Below, piece after piece: positions 26,880 to 35,163 of a DNA stretch of 47,471 nt. This stretch comes from Collinsella vaginalis (GTDB lineage Bacteria; Actinomycetota; Coriobacteriia; Coriobacteriales; Coriobacteriaceae). Each line of letters starts with the position of its first letter. The stretch's first letter is position 1. The position numbers and the translations under genes were made by a program. A model generated the notes under the pieces. That model saw only the letters and a program-made list of their open reading frames with translations, was not told the origin of the DNA and did not search any database. The DNA lies in contig NZ_LT838860.1 of NCBI RefSeq assembly GCF_900176655.1, forward strand, positions 8,838 through 56,308. The letters run 5' to 3'.

Positions 26880-26962
26880 ACCGTTACCATACGCAGCCTC
26901 CGTCGCGGTGCCCTGCACCCGTGGTACCATGGCCTGCGAACTGACGCGAGGAGGCATCGAGG

Positions 26963-27520
26963 ATGGTCGATCAGGAACTGGTTGAGAGGGCCACGCGCCT
27001 GCTGTTGCAGGGTATCGGGGAGGATCCCGATCGCGAGGGCCTGCTCGAGACCCCGATGCGCGCGGCCCGCATGTACGCCGAGCTCATGGCCGGTATGGAC
27101 GCCGACGCCTCCGAGCACCTCTCCCGCACCTTCGAGGTAACCTCGAACGATCTCGTGCTCGAGCGTGACATCCCCTTCTTCTCCCTGTGCGAGCACCATC
27201 TGCTGCCGTTCTACGGAACCGCTGCGATCGGCTACATCCCGAACGGGCGCGTAGCCGGTCTCTCGAAGCTCGCGCGCACGGTCGAGGTGTTCGCCCGCCG
27301 CCTGCAGCTGCAGGAGCGCCTCACCTCCCAGATCGCCGACGCCATGATGGAGCACCTGGCCCCGGCCGGTGTCATCGTCTACCTCGAGGCGGAGCACATG
27401 TGCATGACCATGCGCGGCGTCTCCAAGCCTGGCTCCAAGACGGCGACGCTCGCCCGCCGCGGCGCCTTCGAGGATGATCCGGCCCTGGAACGGCGCTTCT
27501 TCGATCTGCTCCGTGCCTGA
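26963..27520 (+). CDS. folE: GTP cyclohydrolase I
   Basis: First enzyme of folate (pterin) synthesis, converting GTP to dihydroneopterin triphosphate. The 185-residue protein has the N-terminal [17 protein letters not shown], the zinc and active-site block [32 protein letters not shown], and the second zinc cysteine in EHMCMTMRG. It has a clear GAGGAGG ribosome site (26948-26954). The stop overlaps a possible GTG start of the next gene, marking an operon folE-HD-folB. Confidence 0.96.
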   Translation: MVDQELVERATRLLLQGIGEDPDREGLLETPMRAARMYAELMAGMDADASEHLSRTFEVTSNDLVLERDIPFFSLCEHHLLPFYGTAAIGYIPNGRVAGLSKLARTVEVFARRLQLQERLTSQIADAMMEHLAPAGVIVYLEAEHMCMTMRGVSKPGSKTATLARRGAFEDDPALERRFFDLLRA

Positions 27521-27521
27521 T

Positions 27522-28040
27522 ATGGATCGGCTCGCCGCGGAGGCGGAGATGATGCCCAGGGTGGACGCCATCTGGCGGGCCCCGCTCTTCCAGCACGAGC
27601 TCGCACGCATAGCCGTCTTTGAGCGGGGCCGCCGGTTCTGCCATCACGACCTCGCCCATCTGCTTGATGTGGCCCGCCTGTCTTGGATCCGGATCTTGGA
27701 GGAGGGCGTCTCCATTCCATGTGACCTCGTGTACGCGGTCGCCCTGCTGCATGATATCGGCCGCGCTGAGCAATATGAGACGGGGGAGCCGCATGACGTC
27801 GCCGGGGAGCGGATCGCCACAGAAATCCTCGCCGCCCTGCCGGGTCAAGCGTGCTTCAATGAAGATGAGCAGCGTCGGATACGCTCCGCGGTGCGGGCCC
27901 ACCGCTCGCATGCGGTGCAGGATCCGCTCGCGCGGGTGATCGCTTGGGCCGACAAGGCCTCGCGACCCTGCTTCGCCTGCCCTGCCGCCTCCGATTGCAA
28001 TTGGTCTCTCGAGAAACGGAACCTCAACGTCAGGATCTAG
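27522..28040 (+). CDS. HD-domain phosphohydrolase in the folate operon
   Basis: A 172-residue HD-superfamily protein. Metal ligands are visible: FCHHDLAHLLDVARL, the HD pair in AVALLHDIGR, and the last aspartate in IAWADKASR. The C terminus carries CFACPAASDCNWSLEKRN, a small cysteine cluster I associate with a family often found next to fol genes in clostridia-like bacteria. It starts 1 bp after the folE stop (an in-frame GTG at 27513 overlaps folE). Inference: it may remove phosphates from dihydroneopterin triphosphate, a step for which no Nudix gene is seen here. Confidence 0.82.
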   Translation: MDRLAAEAEMMPRVDAIWRAPLFQHELARIAVFERGRRFCHHDLAHLLDVARLSWIRILEEGVSIPCDLVYAVALLHDIGRAEQYETGEPHDVAGERIATEILAALPGQACFNEDEQRRIRSAVRAHRSHAVQDPLARVIAWADKASRPCFACPAASDCNWSLEKRNLNVRI

Positions 28041-28052
28041 GAGATGATCGGT

Positions 28053-28541
28053 ATGCCTGAGATGGAGCTCCCTATGCACGCGACTGAGGCTGCAGATGCC
28101 TCGCTCATCCGGCATGAGTGCGCCCTGCCGGCGGTGCGCGACCGGCTCGCACGACGCATTCAACACGATTCGCCCCACTTGGACCGAATCACCATCAACG
28201 GCCTCGAGGTGTTCGCGAACCACGGTGTCTATCCGGCGGAGAACGAGCTCGGGCAGAAGTTCGTCGTATCGCTCACGCTCTTCTGCGACCTGCGTCAGGC
28301 TGGCGAGCACGACGACCTTGACGCCTCGATCGATTACGGGGCCGTCTGCCATGAGGTCGACGCCTACCTGCGCGAGCACACCTTCAAGTTGATCGAGGCG
28401 GCTGCCGAGGGTGTGGCCGGACTGCTGCTGCATCGGCATTCAGCGCTTGCCGCCGTCCGCGTGAAAATCGAGAAGCCCTGGGCCCCGGTTGGCCTGCCGC
28501 TCACCTCGTGCGCGGTCGAGATCGAGCGGGCACGGGTCTGA
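28053..28541 (+). CDS. folB: Dihydroneopterin aldolase with N-terminal extension
   Basis: Converts dihydroneopterin to the hydroxymethyl pterin in folate synthesis. The FolB domain begins near residue 44 (LDRITINGLEVFANHGVYPAE), continues with DASIDYGAV and the catalytic-lysine strand VRVKIEKPWAPVG, and is full length (about 118 residues). The preceding ~43 residues are extra and not recognised. ATG 28053 is chosen for its 9-nt spacing from AGGAG (28039-28043); ATG 28044 directly abuts that site. No folK or folP follows; the next gene is on the opposite strand. Confidence 0.9.
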   Translation: MPEMELPMHATEAADASLIRHECALPAVRDRLARRIQHDSPHLDRITINGLEVFANHGVYPAENELGQKFVVSLTLFCDLRQAGEHDDLDASIDYGAVCHEVDAYLREHTFKLIEAAAEGVAGLLLHRHSALAAVRVKIEKPWAPVGLPLTSCAVEIERARV

Positions 28542-28592
28542 GCGACCGTTCGCGGCCATCCGCATCTGAGCCTTTTGGGCACCGGGGCGGCC

Positions 28593-29423
28593 TCAGGTCC
28601 GCTCCGGCGCCCGATCCTGTGCGATCTCCATCGCAGGGCGCTTGAGAAGGCCCGTGATCTCGCGATTTTGTGGGCAATATGCGTCCAACAGCGCGTGGAA
28701 CCGTGCGTTGTGGCTGGGTTCCCGCAGGTGGACGAGCTCGTGTGCGACCACCATCTCCAAACAGGCCGGCGGGTAGGCGGCGAGCTCGAGCGCGATGCGT
28801 ATCGAGCCGGTCTTCGGCGTGCACGAGCCCCATCGCGTCCGCATGCTGCGCACGCTCCAGCGCGAGGCATGCGCGCCCACCGCGGGCTCCAGACGGCTGA
28901 CGAGGCCCGGCAAGGCCTGCGCGACCTCGCGACGGAACAGGCCCGTCACCGCGGATTTGAGCTCGTCCTCGGTCATGACGGAGAGTTCGGCCCGCGCGGG
29001 GGTTGACGCCGGTGGGACGCCCGTGTGACGGGCGCCGGCCGAGAACCCCTCGGCAGCCGCGCCGAATGCACGTTGCCGGGGAGCCTGCACCTGCATGCGC
29101 GGGCTGGCGAGCGCATCTGCGAGCGGGATGGCCACGCCCCACAGGGGTAGGCGTCCGTCGCGGTCGATGACGCCACCGTGGACCGGCTGCGCGCCGGCTG
29201 CATGCCTCGCCTGCGCCTGCCTCACGTGCTCGAGGATCCAGGCGCTTCGGCGGTCAAGGAAATCCTGGGCCCGTGCGAGACTTGTGCGCGGCGGGATGCT
29301 CAGACTGACGGCGCCCGTGCGACTGACCCGTAGATTCAGGTTCTTGACGCGCTTGCGGGTCACGGCGACCTCGATCACCGTGCCGTCGGCGCCGGTGGCG
29401 AGGAGGGTGAATGTCTGCGGCAT
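28593..29423 (-). CDS. YgjP-like zinc metalloprotease (DUF45)
   Basis: A 276-residue protein with the YgjP/DUF45 layout. The N-terminal strand-rich part (TRKRVKNLNLRVSRTGAVSLSIPP) leads, after a variable alanine-rich middle, to the domain core RTRWGSCTPKTGSIRI and the zinc motif VVAHELVHLREPSHNARFH. The HExxH histidines and downstream H are intact. The middle part (about 100-145) is low-complexity and probably a loop. It stands alone, convergent with folB. No signal peptide is seen, so it is likely cytosolic. The substrate is unknown. Confidence 0.88.
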   Translation of the reverse strand: MPQTFTLLATGADGTVIEVAVTRKRVKNLNLRVSRTGAVSLSIPPRTSLARAQDFLDRRSAWILEHVRQAQARHAAGAQPVHGGVIDRDGRLPLWGVAIPLADALASPRMQVQAPRQRAFGAAAEGFSAGARHTGVPPASTPARAELSVMTEDELKSAVTGLFRREVAQALPGLVSRLEPAVGAHASRWSVRSMRTRWGSCTPKTGSIRIALELAAYPPACLEMVVAHELVHLREPSHNARFHALLDAYCPQNREITGLLKRPAMEIAQDRAPERT

Positions 29424-29762
29424 CGGGATCCTCTCAGAGGGCGGGCGGTGTGCTCCACATTCTACGTCCCCGAGTCACCGCCGGCATAGCGTGCTGGAAT
29501 CTGCTGGAAGCTGGCGGGCCGTGCACGTCTGCGCCCCCCCCGCGCTCTCATCGTCAGGGCAAATCCGCCTTGCAGCCCCACGTTGCCGAAGCCTCACCGC
29601 GCGCTGATCCTCTGCGGAATGGGGCGGCGCCCTCTGTCAACTTGTCTAGACATTCCGCTACGACTGTCCCTTTCATGCATTCACCTGCGAGCCGTCTGCG
29701 GTCGCCTGCCATGCTCTATAGTTGTCCCTGCACGAGACGCCCCGCATGAAAGCGAGACCACC
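29424..29762. other. Divergent intergenic region before the FKBP gene
   Basis: No gene is seen. TATAGT at 29717-29722 is a plausible -10 for the FKBP gene, 41 bp before its start; no good -35 is found. The region separates the minus-strand protease from the plus-strand genes. Confidence 0.4.
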
Positions 29763-30197
29763 ATGTCAAACGACGGCAAGAAGGTGTGCGCCCACTACCG
29801 CGGCACGCTGGATGACGGTACCCAGTTCGACAGCTCCTACGACCGAGGTGAGCCCATCGCGTTCACCTGCGGCGCCCATCAGATGATCGCCGGCTTCGAT
29901 GCCGCGGTCCGCGATATGGAGGTGGGGGAGAAGAAGACCGTCCACATCCCCGCCGCCGAAGCCTACGGCGAGCGTCGGGACGACCTCGTCCTCACCTACC
30001 CGGCCGAGCAGGTTCCCAACATCGAGGACATCCACGCCGGTGACAAGCTCTACCTTTCCGGCCCCGGCGGTCAGCCCGTGCCCGTGACCGTCGTCAGCGT
30101 CGATCCCGCCACGGGTGTCACTCTGGATGCGAACCACGAGCTCGCCGGCCAGGACCTCAACTTCGACATCGAGCTCGTGAGCATCGAGGAGGGCTGA
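29763..30197 (+). CDS. FKBP-type peptidyl-prolyl isomerase (SlyD-like)
   Basis: Cytosolic prolyl isomerase and chaperone of 144 residues. The FKBP part (HYRGTLDDGTQFDSS...EPIAFTCG...MIAGFDAAVRDMEVGEKKTV) is interrupted by the insert-in-flap domain (about 70-120: AAEAYGERRDDLVLTYPAEQVP onward), as in SlyD. The histidine-rich nickel-binding tail of E. coli SlyD is absent. The ribosome site is weak (GAAAGCGAG). The ddl gene follows after 3 bp, so the two are co-transcribed. Confidence 0.92.
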   Translation: MSNDGKKVCAHYRGTLDDGTQFDSSYDRGEPIAFTCGAHQMIAGFDAAVRDMEVGEKKTVHIPAAEAYGERRDDLVLTYPAEQVPNIEDIHAGDKLYLSGPGGQPVPVTVVSVDPATGVTLDANHELAGQDLNFDIELVSIEEG

Positions 30198-30200
30198 TCC

Positions 30201-31268
30201 ATGCTGAACGTCGCGATCATCTTCGGCGGTATATCGTCCGAGCATGACATCTCGCTGAAGTCTGCCGGCAATGTCATCGCCAGCCTTCCCGCCGACCGCT
30301 TCACGCCCATCATGATCGGCATCGATCGCGACGGCGCCTGGTTTCACTACACCGGCGATCCCGCCGATATCGTGACCGGTGCCTGGGAGACCCACGATGT
30401 GAGCCCCGTCGTGCTCATCCCGGGTCGCGGTGAGGAGGCCCAGGGCGGGCTCATGGAGCTCGTCGACGAGACCTTCCACGAGCTCGATATCGATGTGGCC
30501 TTCCCGGTCCTGCACGGACAGGGCGGCGAGGATGGCACCGTTCAGGGCACGCTCGAGACCTGCGGTATTCCCTACGTGGGCTGCGGCGTCCTCGCGTCGG
30601 CCGCCTGCATGGACAAGGACGTCGCCCACCGTCTCGCCGCGGCCGCCGGAGTCCGCTCTCCCCGGTGCACCACCCTCCATCGCGGGGCCGACCTCGAGGA
30701 GGCCCGTGCCGCCGTGGCGCTTTGCGGTGGTTTTCCTGTCTTCGTCAAGCCCGCTCGTGGCGGCTCGTCCATCGGCGTGTCCAAGGCGGCTGATGAGGAC
30801 GAGCTCGCGTCGGCGCTCAAGCTTGCCTTCGACCTGGACCCCAAGCTCGCGGTCGAGGAGGCCATCGAGGGCGTCGAAGTCGGTTGCGCCGTCATCGGCG
30901 AGGCCGGTCGCGGCATCGAGATGGGCGAGGTCGATGAGATCGTCGTCACCGGCGGCGGGTTCTTCCGCATTCACCTCGAGCAGGATCCGAGCGCCAACAC
31001 CGAGCTGCGCTGCCCCTCGACCCTGCCGGCAGTCACGCTCGACCGCGTGCGCGCGGCGGGCATGGCTGTCTACGAGGCGCTGAACTGCTCTGGGTTCGCG
31101 CGGGTCGACCTGTTCGTGACAGGGGAGGGCGAGGTCGTCTTCAACGAGGTCAACTCCACGCCGGGCCTCACCACCTACTCGCGGTTCCCGCAGATGATGC
31201 GCGCCGCCGGTCGCGAGTTCCCCGACGTGCTCACCGAGCTCATCCTGGATGCGCTCAAAGCGGTCTGA
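30201..31268 (+). CDS. ddl: D-alanine--D-alanine ligase
   Basis: ATP-grasp enzyme making the D-Ala-D-Ala of peptidoglycan. At 355 residues it shows the N-terminal IIFGGISSEHDISLKSA, the catalytic loop VFVKPARGGSSIGVSK, and the metal and substrate site VFNEVNSTPGLTTYSRFPQMM. The substrate-specificity stretch is a matter for modelling; nothing marks it as a lactate ligase. It lies 3 bp after the FKBP gene and 29 bp before the UreE-like gene. Confidence 0.95.
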   Translation: MLNVAIIFGGISSEHDISLKSAGNVIASLPADRFTPIMIGIDRDGAWFHYTGDPADIVTGAWETHDVSPVVLIPGRGEEAQGGLMELVDETFHELDIDVAFPVLHGQGGEDGTVQGTLETCGIPYVGCGVLASAACMDKDVAHRLAAAAGVRSPRCTTLHRGADLEEARAAVALCGGFPVFVKPARGGSSIGVSKAADEDELASALKLAFDLDPKLAVEEAIEGVEVGCAVIGEAGRGIEMGEVDEIVVTGGGFFRIHLEQDPSANTELRCPSTLPAVTLDRVRAAGMAVYEALNCSGFARVDLFVTGEGEVVFNEVNSTPGLTTYSRFPQMMRAAGREFPDVLTELILDALKAV

Positions 31269-31297
31269 TCCCGCTCCGGATCATGCGAGGTGGGTTC

Positions 31298-31876
31298 GTG
31301 CGCGCGACTGAGCTGCTGGGCAATATCAACGATCCCGCCGTGGTGATCGCCCTTGAGCGGCGCCTCGGCGGCCCCTTCGACGTCGATCCCGTTGACCTCT
31401 CCTGGCATGAGGCTCACCTGCGCACGCAGCGGAAGCGCAGTCGCGGTGGACGGGAGCTTGAGATCGACCTCGGCCCGCGCGGGGACGACACCCCGCTTGC
31501 GGACGGCGATGTCATCGCTGTCGAGTCGGTATCCGCTGCCGGAGGCCGCCCGGTGGCGATCGCGGTCCGCCTCAAATCGGTCGATGCGCTCATCATCGAC
31601 ATTGATCCCGCTGAACCGGCCGCGCTCGCCCGGGTCGCCTGGGAGGTCGGCAACATGCACGTCCCCCTGTTTCGCGGGAGGGGGCCCCTGCAGCTTGTCG
31701 CCCCGGTCTCACCGCCGCTCCAGCGCCTGCTCGAGCCACTTTCCGGTGTGTCCTTGCGCGGCGCGGAGGTCGCCCTTGATCCCGGGGACCGCCTGTCGGG
31801 GAACGGTATCTCGCTCGTGGCGCGGCTTGCGCCCGATCTCAAGATCACGGTCCGGCGGCGCGAACCTGCCTGTTGA
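31298..31876 (+). CDS. UreE-like nickel chaperone, orphan
   Basis: A 192-residue protein resembling the urease accessory protein UreE: an N-terminal strand domain (ATELLGN, then DDTPLADGDVIAVES) and the C-terminal domain with ARVAWEVGNMHVPLF, which carries the conserved histidine of the UreE dimer interface. There is no histidine-rich tail; the end is RRREPAC. The GTG at 31298 is preferred, with GAGGTGG 4-5 nt before it; an ATG at 31283 is in frame. No urease structural gene is nearby, so it may supply nickel to another enzyme. Assignment rests on the visible motif and overall layout. Confidence 0.72.
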   Translation: MRATELLGNINDPAVVIALERRLGGPFDVDPVDLSWHEAHLRTQRKRSRGGRELEIDLGPRGDDTPLADGDVIAVESVSAAGGRPVAIAVRLKSVDALIIDIDPAEPAALARVAWEVGNMHVPLFRGRGPLQLVAPVSPPLQRLLEPLSGVSLRGAEVALDPGDRLSGNGISLVARLAPDLKITVRRREPAC

Positions 31877-32069
31877 GGGATCATAGCGGGGGCCGTCGCG
31901 TATCCGACGCCCGTTTTCGAGCCGCCCGGTATCCTTTCCAGAGCACGTCGGCTGGGGCTGGGGAGTCCTCATCACGGTTCTTGTAGCGTGCTCTTTCCCG
32001 CCGTTCGTAGATGTCTGCCAGCCGCCTGTTCGCTCGGTGCCACCGTTCACGGATTCCAGAGATTTCTCC

Positions 32070-32131
32070 TTGACATATGAATGACCACTCATATAATGAG
32101 GTTGTCTTGAAATATGAGCGATTGTTCATAT
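32070..32131 (+). promoter_or_regulatory. Promoter with two ArsR-type operators
   Basis: TTGACA (32070-32075) and TATAAT (32092-32097) with a 16-bp spacer form a near-consensus promoter. Two 20-bp imperfect palindromes with ATATGA...TCATAT ends lie at 32075-32094 (covering the spacer and -10) and 32112-32131 (just downstream). The second, with TGTTCATAT character, resembles operators of the SmtB/CadC branch. The repressor encoded next would block its own transcription when free of metal. Confidence 0.8.
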
Positions 32132-32148
32132 GTGAAGGAGGTTCGAGC

Positions 32149-32823
32149 ATGGTGGCCAATCACCGCGACAAGTCCGCAGCAGACGGCTCCATCGCCACCG
32201 ACGACCTCGCCCTGTACTTCTCATCCCTCGATGATCTGCCGGCCGATGAGATCCTCTACGACCTTGCGGACCTGTTCCGCATGTTCTCAGACACCACACG
32301 CGTCAAGATCCTCTACGCTCTGATGGAGCGCGAGCGTCCGGTGGGGGAGATCGCCGAGGCCACAGGGTCCTCTCAAAGCGCGGTGTCGCATCAGCTGCGG
32401 ACCCTGCGCCAGGCGCGTCTCGTCCGGTTCCGCCGGGAGGGGAGAAGCGTCCTCTACACGCTCGCGGACGGTCATGTCACCACCATCCTCAACCAGGGCA
32501 TGAGTCATGTTTTGGAGTTCATCGCGAACCGGGGCCAAAGCTCCGATCCCACGGCGCGGAGCCACGATGACGCCGCACCGCAGTCCAACGGAAAGGAAGC
32601 CACCATGCGCAAGTCCTTCAAGCTCGATGAGATCGATTGCGCGGTCTGCGCGCAGAAGATGCAGGATGACCTGGCCAGCCTTGAAGGGGTGCGTTCGGTT
32701 AAGGTGAACTTCCTCACGCAGAAGCTCACGCTCGAGGCCGCCGAGAACGAGTTTGACGCCGTGCTCGACCGTGTGGTCGACCGCATCGAGGATCTCGAGC
32801 CCGATTGCGCCGTTCTGGTCTAG
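32149..32823 (+). CDS. ArsR-family metal sensor fused to an HMA metal-binding domain
   Basis: A 224-residue fusion. Residues ~35-125 form an ArsR/SmtB winged helix (LADLFRMFSDTTRVKILYALM, SSQSAVSHQLRTLRQARLV, RREGRSVLYTLADGHV). Residues 153-224 form an HMA domain with the metal cysteines in IDCAVCAQKM and a normal ferredoxin-like ending. The linker is polar and low-complexity (about 126-152). Methionine 153 has its own ribosome site, so a separate HMA protein may also be made. AAGGAGG precedes the ATG at 32149. The ATPase that follows lacks an HMA domain, so this one may both sense and deliver metal. Confidence 0.88.
   Translation: MVANHRDKSAADGSIATDDLALYFSSLDDLPADEILYDLADLFRMFSDTTRVKILYALMERERPVGEIAEATGSSQSAVSHQLRTLRQARLVRFRREGRSVLYTLADGHVTTILNQGMSHVLEFIANRGQSSDPTARSHDDAAPQSNGKEATMRKSFKLDEIDCAVCAQKMQDDLASLEGVRSVKVNFLTQKLTLEAAENEFDAVLDRVVDRIEDLEPDCAVLV
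32590..32607 (+). promoter_or_regulatory. Internal ribosome site and start inside the ArsR-HMA gene
   Basis: GGAAAGGAAG (32590-32599) precedes an in-frame ATG at 32605 by 5 nt, exactly where the HMA domain begins. Translation from here would give a free 72-residue HMA protein. It may be the relic of a once-separate gene. Confidence 0.65.
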
Positions 32824-32877
32824 TGCACAGGGTCGTCGTCGCCGGCGGCCTTTTGTCCGTCTTATATATATCTAAGT

Positions 32878-32902
32878 GCTCATATATTCATATTTGAGCG
32901 AT
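32878..32902 (+). promoter_or_regulatory. Operator-like palindrome before the P-type ATPase
   Basis: GCTCA (32878-32882) and TGAGC (32895-32899) flank an AT-rich core, CATATATTCATATT, repeating the CATAT half-site of the operators upstream of the regulator. It is followed by AGGAGGGG and the ATPase start, so the ATPase may have its own metal-controlled promoter. Confidence 0.55.
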
Positions 32903-32913
32903 AGGAGGGGATC

Positions 32914-34851
32914 ATGGCAGAGGGAAGGAAGCACCGCCGGAAACGGGAGACGCTGCAGCATAAGCTCAAGCGCATTCTTTCCGCCCTGGCCTTGTTCGCG
33001 GTCATCTTGATCATGGATGAGCTCGGCGTCCTGGCGTCGGCGTTTGGCGAGCGGGGAGGCTTGTACGCGAGTTTCGCGCTCTACCTCGTGCCCTATCTGA
33101 TCGCCGGACACGACGTTCTGGCTGGTGCCGTGCGCAACATACGCCGTGGACAGGTCTTCGACGAGAACTTCCTCATGGGCGTGGCGACCATCGGCGCGTT
33201 CGCGATGATCCTTTTCCCCGATGCCGACCCCCATATGGCTGAGGGCGCCGCCGTCATGCTCTTCTACCAGGTGGGTGAACTCTTCCAAGCCTATGCGGTG
33301 GGGAAGAGCCGCAAGTCCATCGCAGCCATGATGGATATCGCGCCGGACTACGCTAATGTTGAGCGCGACGGGAAGCTCGTGCAGGTTGAGCCCGATGAGG
33401 TTGCCGTCGGCGACGTGATCGTCATCAAGCCCGGCGAGCGCGTGCCGATCGACGGCGTGATCGACGAGGGGGAGTCCCAGCTGGATACCGCAGCCCTTAC
33501 CGGCGAGTCGGTGCCCCGGGTCGTCGGACCGGGCAACCAGGTCATATCCGGCTGCATCAACATGACTGGCCTACTTCGCGTGCGGACGACCAAGGCCTTC
33601 GGCCAGTCGACGGTCAGCCGCATCCTCGAGCTCGTGGAGAACGCAAGCGAGAAGAAAGCGCGCTCCGAGAGCTTCATCACCCGGTTCGCCCGCGTGTACA
33701 CACCGGCGGTCTGCGCGGCGGCCCTCGCCCTCGCGGTCCTGCCCCCGCTGCTCGGGTTCGGGGCCTGGAGCGACTGGGTTCTGCGCGGCCTCACCTTCCT
33801 GGTGGTGAGCTGCCCCTGCGCGCTCGTGATCAGCGTTCCGCTGTCGTTCTTCGGCGGTATCGGCGGTGCCTCGCGCCTCGGTATCCTCGTGAAAGGCTCC
33901 AACTATCTCGAGACCCTGGCTGCCGTCGACACCGTGGTCTTCGACAAGACGGGCACGCTCACCGATGGCACGTTCAACGTGGTGGCGATCCACCCCGAGG
34001 AGGGGATCGACCCCGATTACGTGCTTAGCTTCGCAGCCCATGCCGAAGCGTACTCAGACCACCCGATCGCGCTGTCGGTGCGCGCGGCCTATTCGGGCAC
34101 AATCGATGAGTCGCGTCTCGCCGAGGTGCGCGAGGAGTCCGGCCACGGCGTGTCCGCGCACGTGGATGAGCATGTGGTCCTCGTGGGAAACGACAAGCTG
34201 ATGCGCGACCATGGCGGAAACTACCACGAGTGCGAGCTCACCGGCACAGTCCTCCATGTCTGCGTCGACGGGCGCTATGTCGGCCATATCGTCATCGCCG
34301 ACGTGGTGAAGAAGGATGCCGCAGCCGCGATCGCGGGACTGCATCATGCGGGCGTCGCGCGCACGGTCATGCTCACGGGCGACCGCGCCGAGGTGGCCTC
34401 CGCGGTGGCGGACGAGCTCGGCATCGACGAGGTGCACGCGCAGTTGCTCCCCGAGGACAAGGTCAACCGTGTTGAGGAGCTGATCGCCGCCGAATCGGAG
34501 CGCGGGAAGCTCGCCTTCGTGGGTGACGGCATCAACGACGCGCCGGTGCTCACCCGCGCCGACGTGGGCATCGCGATGGGCGGCATGGGTTCCGACGCCG
34601 CGATCGAGGCGGCCGATATCGTGCTCATGGACGACCGGCCCTCGAACATCGCGAAGGCCATCGCGGTGGCGCGCCGCACCATGGCGATCGTCTGGCAGAA
34701 CATCGTGTTCGCCCTCGGGGTGAAGCTGCTGATCCTCGTGCTCGCGGCCCTCGGCGTCGCCAACATGTGGCTCGCCGTCTTTGGCGACGTGGGCGTGGCC
34801 GTGATCGCGATCCTGAACGCGATGCGTGCGATGAGCGTGCGCAAGCTGTGA
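32914..34851 (+). CDS. Heavy-metal P-type ATPase (CadA/ZntA type) without HMA domain
   Basis: Membrane pump expected to expel Zn, Cd, Pb or similar ions. The 645-residue protein has the metal-path motif SCPCALV near 299, the phosphorylation site DKTGTLT near 345, the TGES actuator motif, SDHPIALSV (the HP motif of P1B pumps) and the hinge VGDGINDAP near 537. The CPC motif with the Zn/Cd-type arrangement favours divalent soft metals. The N terminus is a short basic stretch (GRKHRRKRETLQHK) with no HMA domain; the HMA sits on the regulator gene 90 bp upstream. AGGAGGGG precedes the ATG. Confidence 0.93.
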   Translation: MAEGRKHRRKRETLQHKLKRILSALALFAVILIMDELGVLASAFGERGGLYASFALYLVPYLIAGHDVLAGAVRNIRRGQVFDENFLMGVATIGAFAMILFPDADPHMAEGAAVMLFYQVGELFQAYAVGKSRKSIAAMMDIAPDYANVERDGKLVQVEPDEVAVGDVIVIKPGERVPIDGVIDEGESQLDTAALTGESVPRVVGPGNQVISGCINMTGLLRVRTTKAFGQSTVSRILELVENASEKKARSESFITRFARVYTPAVCAAALALAVLPPLLGFGAWSDWVLRGLTFLVVSCPCALVISVPLSFFGGIGGASRLGILVKGSNYLETLAAVDTVVFDKTGTLTDGTFNVVAIHPEEGIDPDYVLSFAAHAEAYSDHPIALSVRAAYSGTIDESRLAEVREESGHGVSAHVDEHVVLVGNDKLMRDHGGNYHECELTGTVLHVCVDGRYVGHIVIADVVKKDAAAAIAGLHHAGVARTVMLTGDRAEVASAVADELGIDEVHAQLLPEDKVNRVEELIAAESERGKLAFVGDGINDAPVLTRADVGIAMGGMGSDAAIEAADIVLMDDRPSNIAKAIAVARRTMAIVWQNIVFALGVKLLILVLAALGVANMWLAVFGDVGVAVIAILNAMRAMSVRKL

Positions 34852-34955
34852 TGGAGGCCATTGACCCTCACCGGTCCTGAAGAACGTTTGTCCAGCTGGC
34901 TTGAAGCTGGCCTTGTGAAGGTCGCCTCGTCGCTCGTATGCGATGGGGCGACTTT

Positions 34956-35114
34956 TTGCATTTCTTTGAGCTATGCATAGCTCATCGGAGCCACGTGAAG
35001 TAGATATAGAGAAAGAGCAGGTAGATTATGGTGCAATATTGCGTGTTATGAATAGGTTGGTTCATAGCACGTGCTATCTGGGCGAAAATCTATGCATAGC
35101 TCAAGATTTTGCAA
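34956..35114 (+). repeat. 159-bp dispersed element, copy A
   Basis: Begins TTGCATTTCTTTGAGCTATG and ends with an imperfect reverse complement of that; the 10-bp palindrome CTATGCATAG lies inside each end. CAGGTAGATTATGGTGCAAT starts at offset 62. It lies between the ATPase stop and the 3' end of the convergent AbiEi-like gene. Flanks show no clear target duplication. Confidence 0.88.
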
Positions 35115-35163
35115 TGCCGGCATGGGGTTTGGACTGATCGCCTTGCGATGCGTCGTCAGGGAA

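Noticed and set aside
31881-32159. Minus-strand frame of 92 codons between the UreE-like and ArsR genes
   Set aside because: Its latter part (GIRERWHRANRRLADIYERRERAR) looks protein-like, but starts would lie inside the ArsR promoter and no ribosome site is seen. Possibly a gene remnant; not supported enough to list.
34940-35130. Target-site duplications flanking the 159-bp elements
   Set aside because: Flanks tend to be T-rich on one side and A-rich on the other, but no convincing direct duplication could be found at any of the four copies.
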